Source: Janthinobacterium sp. BJB426 | GTDB lineage: Bacteria; Pseudomonadota; Gammaproteobacteria; Burkholderiales; Burkholderiaceae_D | Direction of reading: 5' to 3' | Assembly (NCBI RefSeq): GCF_002735705.1 | Contig: NZ_PDZL01000005.1 | Coordinates: 248,001 to 312,000 of the forward strand | DNA length: 64,000 nt | Shown: piece after piece, positions 58,552-64,000 of the stretch | Layout: every line of letters begins with the position of its first letter | Numbering within the stretch: the first letter of the stretch is position 1 | The notes under the pieces: model-generated | Seen by the model: only the letters and a program-made list of their open reading frames with translations | Databases searched by the model: none | Told to the model about the DNA's origin: nothing | Position numbers and translations under genes: made by a program

Positions 58552-59184
58552 ATGCGCAGCGATATGGCGCCGATACGCATCCTCATCGCCGACGACCACC
58601 AGTTGCTGCTAGACGGCATCGCGGCCCTGCTGCGCGCCTTTCCCGGCGTGGCGCTGGTGGGCCAGGCCACCGATGGCCAGCAGGCGGTGCAGCAATTTGA
58701 CGCGCTGCAGCCCGATGTCACGCTGATGGATTTGCAGATGCCAGTCATGAGCGGCCTTGACGCCATCGGCACCATCCGCGCGCGCCATCCGCAGGCGCGC
58801 ATCATCGTGCTGACCACCTACAAGGGCGACACGCAAGTGCTGCGCGCCATCCGCGCGGGCGCATGTGGTTATGTGCTGAAAAGCGCGCTGCGCCACGAAT
58901 TGCTGGCGGCGATACAGAACGTGCATGCGGGACGGCGCCACATCACGCCCGAGATCGAGGCGGAACTGGCGCTGTACGCCTGCAGCGACGTGCTGTCGAA
59001 CCGCGAACTGGACGTGCTCAAGCAGGTTGCGCAAGGCAATTCCAACCGCGAAACGGGCGCACTGCTGCAGATCAAGGAAGAAACCGTCAAGGCGCACATG
59101 AGCACCATCCTGGCCAAGCTGGGCGCCCGTGACCGCACCCACGCCGTCACGATCGCGCTACGGCGCGGCATCCTCGACGCCTGA
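58552..59184 (+). CDS. Orphan NarL/FixJ-type response regulator
   Basis: 210 residues from ATG 58552 (weak AGG upstream; ATG 58564 possible). Receiver: LIADDHQLLLDG, Asp60 in VTLMDLQMPVMSG, IIVLTTYKGD, Lys in GYVLKSALR. LuxR-type HTH: LSNRELDVLKQVAQGNSNRETGALLQIKEETVKAHMSTILAKLGARDRTHA. It resembles the regulator at 56632 throughout, suggesting an old duplication. No kinase adjoins it, so the kinase at 55892 may serve both. Confidence 0.93.
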   Translation: MRSDMAPIRILIADDHQLLLDGIAALLRAFPGVALVGQATDGQQAVQQFDALQPDVTLMDLQMPVMSGLDAIGTIRARHPQARIIVLTTYKGDTQVLRAIRAGACGYVLKSALRHELLAAIQNVHAGRRHITPEIEAELALYACSDVLSNRELDVLKQVAQGNSNRETGALLQIKEETVKAHMSTILAKLGARDRTHAVTIALRRGILDA

Positions 59185-59199
59185 GCCGCGCCAGTACGC

Positions 59200-59898
59200 T
59201 CAGGCCGCCGGCACGCCCGGCTGGCCGCTACGCTGCTGCACGACGATCAATCCCCCCAGCAGCATCAACGGCAAGGCCAGCGCCACGAAACCGAAGGCCA
59301 GGTAGGCAAAGGCGGCGGCGATGGCGCCCAGGGCAAAGGCCAGCAACGGCCAGAAGAACTTCCCGCAGCGCGCATGGGTGGCAGCATCGGCCGCGCCGCG
59401 CAGCACGTCGACGGTGTCGATGACGATCTGCGTCACATTCCCCGTCATCATGGAAGTGGGCGCCAAGTGCGCCAGCAGCAGCCGGCTGGTGGCACTGTGC
59501 ACGCCCATGGCGGCCGTGCCCAGCAAGCCTGCCGCCATGGCCATGGAACTGACATCCTTGCCGATCGGCTCGGCCAGGATGCCAAACACCATGAAGCCGG
59601 CCAGCAAGGCCCACTGCAGCAGCATCGCCAGGGTCAGCGACGGGCCGGCGCGGCGCTCGACGGCCAGCACCATCAGGCGTGTGATGGCGACGCCGGCGAT
59701 AAAGGCGGGAAAAGCGAGAAACTTCAGCAGGATGGAAGCGCGTGATGCATCCGCCAGGGCGGCGCCGATCAGCACGAAGTTGCCCGTGACATGGGCCGTA
59801 AACAGGCCAAAGAGGGCAATAAAACCCAGGGTATCGACATACCCGGCTAAAAATCCCAGGCTGGTGCCGAACAAGCGGCTGTGTGGTGGCTGATCCAT
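59200..59898 (-). CDS. DUF1275 (YoaK-type) integral membrane protein
   Basis: 232 residues from ATG 59898, fixed by AGGAG nine bases upstream; longer frames run through the structured leader and are rejected. Six to seven hydrophobic helices with the DUF1275 signature GFLAGYVDTLGFIALFGLFTAHVTGNFVLIG near the N-terminus and a GVHSATSRLLLAHLAPTSMMTGNVTQIVID repeat of the same TGN motif. The family is uncharacterised and likely a transporter. A hairpin plus strong U-tract 30 bases upstream suggests attenuation. Confidence 0.9.
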   Translation of the reverse strand: MDQPPHSRLFGTSLGFLAGYVDTLGFIALFGLFTAHVTGNFVLIGAALADASRASILLKFLAFPAFIAGVAITRLMVLAVERRAGPSLTLAMLLQWALLAGFMVFGILAEPIGKDVSSMAMAAGLLGTAAMGVHSATSRLLLAHLAPTSMMTGNVTQIVIDTVDVLRGAADAATHARCGKFFWPLLAFALGAIAAAFAYLAFGFVALALPLMLLGGLIVVQQRSGQPGVPAA

Positions 59899-59928
59899 CG
59901 AATGACTCCTGATACCGTGCAATGCACT

Positions 59929-59991
59929 AAAAAAACAAAAAACGCGCCAGCTCCCCGGCGCCGCTACCTGCATGGTAAGCCATGCGGCAGG
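59929..59991 (-). promoter_or_regulatory. Attenuator-like leader upstream of the DUF1275 gene
   Basis: On the minus strand a hairpin (CCTG-ccg-CATGG-CTTA-CCATG-CAGG, 59967-59991) is followed by a GCGCC/GGCGC stem (59944-59961) and a U-tract of six T, G, seven T (59929-59942). The U-tract ends about 30 bases before the DUF1275 start, the geometry of riboswitches and attenuators. No known riboswitch class is recognised, and the 5-bp terminator stem is short. It could instead end an unrelated minus-strand RNA. Confidence 0.45.
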
Positions 59992-60137
59992 CCGCCGCCC
60001 CCGTCCTTCGGCCAGTGCGCTCCGCCTCACCTGATCTTTTGGCCCGTGTTCACGCGCGGGACGTCCGCTACACTGGCCGACGTGACTTTCGCGCCGCGCA
60101 CGCCGGCCCTCCCGCACTGCAACCATGGAGCTGCACC

Positions 60138-62012
60138 ATGCCAGAACACACCCTCCCCGCCACCGCACCCTTGATCCTGCTCAACGGCTGTTTTCATACC
60201 GTCGATAAAAGCTGCCCGCAAGCGAGCGCGGTGGCCATCGCCGACGGCAAATTCCTTGCCGTCGGTGACGCCGATGACGTCATGCGCCACCGCGCGCCCG
60301 ACAGCCGTGTGATCGACCTCGGTGGCCGCACCGTGATCCCCGGTCTGAACGACTCGCACTTGCACCTGATCCGCGGCGGCTTGAACTACAACCTGGAATT
60401 GCGCTGGGAAGGCGTGCCGTCGCTGGCAGACGCCCTGCGCATGCTGAAGGAACAGGCGTTGCGCACGCCGAACCCGCAGTGGGTACGCGTCGTCGGCGGC
60501 TGGAATGAATTCCAGTTCGCGGAAAAGCGCATGCCGACCCTCGATGAAATCAACGCGGCCGCGCCCGACACCCCCGTCTTCATCCTGCACCTGTACGACC
60601 GCGCCCTGCTGAACCGCGCCGCCCTGCGCGTGGTCGGCTACGACAAGAACACGCCGAATCCGCCGGGCGGCGAAATCGTGCGCGACGCTGCCGGTAACCC
60701 CACGGGCATGCTGATCGCGCGTCCGAACGCCATGATTTTATATGCGACCCTGGCCAAGGGTCCGACCCTGCCGCGCGAACTGCAAGTCAATTCCACACGC
60801 CAGTTCATGCGCGAACTCAATCGCCTCGGCCTGACCAGCGCCATCGACGCGGGCGGCGGCTTCCAGAATTATCCGGAAGACTACGCGGTGGTCGAGGAGC
60901 TGGCGCAAAAGGAGCAGCTGACCATCCGCATCGCCTACAACCTGTTCACGCAAAACAAGGGCCGCGAACTGGAGGATTTTGAAAAATGGACGGAGATGGT
61001 CACGCCGGGCCAGGGCGACGATTACTACCGCCATAACGGCGCTGGCGAAATGCTGGTGTTTTCGGCCGCCGACTTCGAAGATTTCCTCGAGCCGCGCCCG
61101 GACCTGGCTCCCGGCATGGACGACGAACTGGAAAAGGTCGTGCGCCACCTGGTGTCGAAACGCTGGCCCTTCCGCCTGCACGCCACCTATGACGAATCGA
61201 TAGCCCGCATGCTGACGGTCTTTGAAAAGGTCAACCGCGATATCCCGTTCGACGGCCTGCACTGGATGTTCGACCATTGCGAAACCATCACGCCGAAAAA
61301 CATCGACCGGGTCAAGGCGCTGGGCGGCGGCATCGCCATCCAGCACCGCATGGCCTTCCAGGGCGAATACTTTGTCGACCGCTACGGCGCGGAAGCGGCC
61401 AAGGCCACGCCGCCGATCGCGCGCATGCTTGCCTCGGGCGTGCCCGTGGGCGGCGGCACCGATGCCACCCGGGTCGCCAGCTACAACCCGTGGACGGCGC
61501 TGTACTGGCTCGTATCGGGCCGCACCGTGGGCGGCTTGCGCCTGTACGACGCGGGCAGCCGTTTGTCGCGTGACACGGCGCTGGAACTGTGGACGGCGGG
61601 CAGCGCCTGGTTTTCCAGCGAGCAAGGCAAGAAGGGGCGCATCCAGGAAGGCATGCTGGCCGACCTGGCGGTCCTGAGCGCGGATTTCTTCAGCATCGAT
61701 GAAGAAGCGATCAAGTCGATCGAGTCCGTGCTCACCATCGTCGGCGGCAAGATCGTCTACGGCCAGGCGGAATTTACCAAGCTGGCGCCACCTCCTATCC
61801 CCGTATTGCCGGACTGGTCGCCCGTGAAAAACGTGGCCGGTCACTACCGCGCCGCGCCGCCGCAAAAGACCAGCGTCATGCAACAGCACCAGTGCCAGGG
61901 CGCCTGCGGCGTGCACGCCCACGCGCACGACGTGGCGCGCAAGAGTTCCGTGCCCGTCTCCAGCCACTCCGGCTTCTGGGGCGCGCTGGGGTGCAGCTGC
62001 TTTGCGTTCTGA
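60138..62012 (+). CDS. YtcJ-like amidohydrolase with Cys/His-rich tail
   Basis: 624 residues from ATG 60138 (GGAG upstream). Amidohydrolase superfamily: HxH metal site His74/His76 in IPGLNDSHLHLIRGG, insert domain with PQWVRVVGGWNEFQF, then FRLHATYDESI, HWMFDHCE and GGGTDATRVASYNPWTALYWLV giving the later His and Asp ligands. YtcJ relatives hydrolyse N-acyl or formyl compounds. After the usual C-terminal beta-sandwich (MLADLAVLSAD) comes a 46-residue tail (579-624) with four Cys and five His, including HAHAH and a terminal CSC. Cytosolic. Followed four bases later by a porin gene. Confidence 0.9.
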   Translation: MPEHTLPATAPLILLNGCFHTVDKSCPQASAVAIADGKFLAVGDADDVMRHRAPDSRVIDLGGRTVIPGLNDSHLHLIRGGLNYNLELRWEGVPSLADALRMLKEQALRTPNPQWVRVVGGWNEFQFAEKRMPTLDEINAAAPDTPVFILHLYDRALLNRAALRVVGYDKNTPNPPGGEIVRDAAGNPTGMLIARPNAMILYATLAKGPTLPRELQVNSTRQFMRELNRLGLTSAIDAGGGFQNYPEDYAVVEELAQKEQLTIRIAYNLFTQNKGRELEDFEKWTEMVTPGQGDDYYRHNGAGEMLVFSAADFEDFLEPRPDLAPGMDDELEKVVRHLVSKRWPFRLHATYDESIARMLTVFEKVNRDIPFDGLHWMFDHCETITPKNIDRVKALGGGIAIQHRMAFQGEYFVDRYGAEAAKATPPIARMLASGVPVGGGTDATRVASYNPWTALYWLVSGRTVGGLRLYDAGSRLSRDTALELWTAGSAWFSSEQGKKGRIQEGMLADLAVLSADFFSIDEEAIKSIESVLTIVGGKIVYGQAEFTKLAPPPIPVLPDWSPVKNVAGHYRAAPPQKTSVMQQHQCQGACGVHAHAHDVARKSSVPVSSHSGFWGALGCSCFAF

Positions 62013-62016
62013 GGCC

Positions 62017-63111
62017 ATGCTGACGCGCTTGCCCCTGCTGGCTGCCGGCGCGCTCGCGCTGGCCGCTAATCTGCCCGCCGCGGCACAGGAAAATGTGCAG
62101 CTGTACGGCCGCCTGAACGTGGCGCTCGAAGCGCTGCACTCGTCCGGCAGCGGCGACAAGGTGCAGCGCGTCACCAACAACCGCTCGGTACTGGGTTTTC
62201 GCGGCAGCGAAGACCTGGGCGGCGGCTGGCAGGCGCTGTTCCAGGTCGAGGGCACCTTGGCTCCCGACACGGGCGCGGGATCCATCGCCGCGCGCGACAC
62301 GCGTGCCGGCATAGCCGGCCCGTGGGGCACCCTGTTTGCCGGCAACTGGACCCTGCCCTACAACAGCGCCACTTCCGCGCTCGACCCGTTCTACCCCACC
62401 ACGGCCGGCTACATGAGCCTGATGGGCAACGGCGCGGGCGCCACCGAAAGCAATACCAGCAATGCGTACTCGTTCGACCGACGCCAGCAAAACAGCGTGC
62501 ATTACTGGACGCCGCAGTGGCGGGGCTGGTCGCTGCGCGTGGCGCGCGGCATGGCGGAAGAACGGCCGGCCAACGGCGCGCATCCCGCACTGATGTCGGC
62601 CGCCCTGCTCTACGACGGCGGCTCCCTGTATGCCAGCCTGGCGCAGGAAGAACACCACGACTACCAGGGAAGGGGACTCTCCGACCGTGGCAGCAAGCTG
62701 GCCCTGGCATGGAGGATAGACAGCGCCACGCAACTGGCCGTGGCGCTGGAAAGCCTGCGTTACGCCACGGCCACGGGCGAGCTGCGCCGACGCACGGTGT
62801 ATGTCTCCGCCACGCGCCAGTTCGGCCGCCATGGCCTGCGCTTCGGCCTGGCCCACGCGCAAAGCGCCACCGGCAGCGCGCTGGAAACCATCGGCACCGT
62901 GCGCGCCGGCAGCGGTACGGGCGCCACCCACGCCACCGCCGGGTACGACTACCAGTTGTCGAAACGCAGCAGCCTGTATGCCTACTACACGCTCCTGGCC
63001 AACGGCCGCAACGGCATCGCCGACTTTGCCATCAACAGTCTGGGACGCGATGCAGAAACGAAGGGCGCCACCTTGTCGGGCGTGGCGCTGGGGATCAAGC
63101 ACAACTTCTGA
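62017..63111 (+). CDS. General porin of betaproteobacterial type
   Basis: 364 residues from ATG 62017, four bases after the amidohydrolase stop. Signal peptide (LAANLPAAAQ). Trimeric porin pattern of the Neisseria/Bordetella type: ENVQLYGRLNVALEAL, NNRSVLGFRGSEDLGGGWQALFQVEG, RDTRAGIAGPWGTLFAGNWTLPYN, and C-terminal GVALGIKHNF with terminal Phe. It is a diffusion channel in the outer membrane; coupling to the amidohydrolase suggests uptake of its substrate. Confidence 0.94.
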   Translation: MLTRLPLLAAGALALAANLPAAAQENVQLYGRLNVALEALHSSGSGDKVQRVTNNRSVLGFRGSEDLGGGWQALFQVEGTLAPDTGAGSIAARDTRAGIAGPWGTLFAGNWTLPYNSATSALDPFYPTTAGYMSLMGNGAGATESNTSNAYSFDRRQQNSVHYWTPQWRGWSLRVARGMAEERPANGAHPALMSAALLYDGGSLYASLAQEEHHDYQGRGLSDRGSKLALAWRIDSATQLAVALESLRYATATGELRRRTVYVSATRQFGRHGLRFGLAHAQSATGSALETIGTVRAGSGTGATHATAGYDYQLSKRSSLYAYYTLLANGRNGIADFAINSLGRDAETKGATLSGVALGIKHNF

Positions 63112-63194
63112 ACCGCGGTTTTCGTGGACAGCCCTATGCGCGGCGAGTACAGTCTGAATTCGTCAACCAGGGCAGGCATCTGCGAACAGACACC

Positions 63195-64000
63195 ATGAAG
63201 CGAGCATCAACGCCAGCACTCAGCGACTGGGTCAGGTGCGCCGAACCGGTACAAGGAATCGAACGCATCGAGGCGTGGTTCAAGGGCAAGGCCTATGCCA
63301 TGCACCGCCACGACACCTACGCCATCGGCCGCACGCTGGCGGGCGTGCAGCGTTTCAGCTACCGCCGCGGGCAGCGCAACAGCCTGCCCGGCAATACCAT
63401 GATCCTGCATCCCGACGAGGCCCACGATGGCCAGGCGGGCACCGACGCCGGCTTCCGTTACCGCATGCTGTATATCGAGCCGGCGCTGTTCCAGGACGTG
63501 CTGGGCGGAAGCGCGCTGCCCTTCATCGAAGGCGGCGTGTCGACCGATCCCCGCCTGGCGGCGGCCACCTGCGCCTTGCTGCCGCACGACGGCCACCCGC
63601 TCGAAGCGCTGGAACAAAGCGAGGCGCTGGCAGAACTGGCGCATGCGCTGGCGGCGGCGGCCGGCACGCCGGCGCAGCGTCCAAAAGGCGATTTCCTGGC
63701 GGCGCGGCACGCGCGCGACTACTTGCAGGCGCACTGCACGCGCGCCGTCACCCTGGCGGAACTTGAAGCGGCAACGGGACGCGATCGCTGGAGCCTGTCG
63801 CACGACTTTCGCGTCTTCTATGGCACCAGCCCGTACCGCTATCTGACGATGCGGCGCCTGGAAATGGTGCGGCGCCTGCTGCTGGCAGGCAGCACGCTCG
63901 CATCGGCTGCCATGGCCGCGGGCTTTGCCGACCAGAGCCACATGACGCGGCACTTCCTGAAAACCCATGGAATCACGCCTGGCCGCTGGCTGCGTTACGC
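63195..64000 (+). CDS. AraC-family regulator, 3' partial
   Basis: The frame runs from ATG 63195 to the window end (268 codons so far) without a stop. An N-terminal cupin-like sensor (about 1-130: AYAMHRHDTYAIGRTLAGVQRFSYRRG, MILHPDEAHDGQ) precedes two HTH motifs (ARHARDYLQAHCTRAVTLAELEAATGRDRWSLSHDFRVFYGTSPYRYLTMRRLEMVRRLL and STLASAAMAAGFADQSHMTRHFLKTHGITPGRW). This is the AraC/XylS layout. The effector is unknown. It may control the porin/amidohydrolase unit or a gene beyond the edge. Confidence 0.93.
   Translation, partial: MKRASTPALSDWVRCAEPVQGIERIEAWFKGKAYAMHRHDTYAIGRTLAGVQRFSYRRGQRNSLPGNTMILHPDEAHDGQAGTDAGFRYRMLYIEPALFQDVLGGSALPFIEGGVSTDPRLAAATCALLPHDGHPLEALEQSEALAELAHALAAAAGTPAQRPKGDFLAARHARDYLQAHCTRAVTLAELEAATGRDRWSLSHDFRVFYGTSPYRYLTMRRLEMVRRLLLAGSTLASAAMAAGFADQSHMTRHFLKTHGITPGRWLRY

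Noticed and set aside
59899-60168. N-terminal extension of the DUF1275 protein
   Set aside because: Crosses the hairpin and U-tract leader, is Arg-rich, and the ATG at 59898 has a good AGGAG.
1-64000. tRNA, rRNA, CRISPR, integrase, transposase or phage genes
   Set aside because: Looked for cloverleaf/TTCGA arms, regular spaced repeats and characteristic proteins; none seen, so no mobile or RNA-gene island is claimed.

Overview
The window looks like chromosomal DNA of a high-GC betaproteobacterium. Oxalobacteraceae (a Janthinobacterium/Duganella/Massilia-like organism) is my best guess. This is an inference from overall base composition, Gram-negative envelope genes (lipoproteins, porin, TonB receptor, RND pump), betaproteobacterial-type regulators and a GTCGGATTA...TAATCCGAC intergenic repeat of a kind common in this group. 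I see no rRNA, tRNA, CRISPR array, insertion sequence, integrase or phage gene. The two edge genes are cut: a TPR-GGDEF diguanylate cyclase (5' end missing) and an AraC regulator (3' end missing).

Layout. 0-10 kb: diguanylate cyclase, small Ala-rich lipoprotein, then a divergent di-heme cytochrome c peroxidase / AcpA-type phosphoesterase pair whose shared promoter region carries Pho-box-like repeats. Next come a zinc-ribbon membrane protein and a two-gene operon of unknown function behind a perfect FNR-type box, then a REP-like palindrome and an unknown gene. 10-15 kb: M29-like aminopeptidase, then a LysR regulator divergent from a PhyH dioxygenase/TIM-barrel isomerase operon with an operator-like palindrome near -65, then a two-Cys OhrR. 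15-21 kb: secreted M1 peptidase, DUF6702-like protein and TonB-dependent receptor in one tight operon, followed by a 2OG-Fe(II) dioxygenase. 21-29 kb: a soluble REC-histidine kinase, an orphan promoter-plus-terminator unit that looks like a small RNA gene, and a CecR/TetR-RND efflux operon (OMF, adaptor, pump). 29-31 kb: an orphan lipoprotein and a TPR membrane protein, convergent.

31-44 kb is a two-gene minus-strand operon: a giant DUF11/SdrD_B repeat surface protein of about 2,900 residues overlaps a 1,488-residue outer-membrane protein with an OmpA-like domain placed before a predicted beta-barrel. It is preceded by an AT-rich, apparently non-coding stretch. 45-49 kb is a three-gene EmrAB-OMF type efflux operon. 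49-52 kb holds a large HPII-type catalase, a 25-codon hydrophobic microprotein and a DUF883 protein, a set resembling stationary-phase or envelope-stress genes. 52-60 kb: MocR regulator convergent with DoxX, a Tat-exported haloperoxidase-like hydrolase, a sensorless histidine kinase with a NarL-type regulator, an XapX protein with a YcaC-like cysteine hydrolase, a second NarL-type regulator, and a DUF1275 membrane protein behind an attenuator-like leader. 60-64 kb: YtcJ-like amidohydrolase with a Cys/His-rich tail, a porin, and the truncated AraC regulator.

The most novel items are the small RNA candidate at about 22346-22413, the unknown operon with the FNR-type box, the surface-protein/outer-membrane-protein pair, the DUF1275 leader and the 25-aa microprotein. 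All functional statements come from reading motifs by eye; no database search was run.
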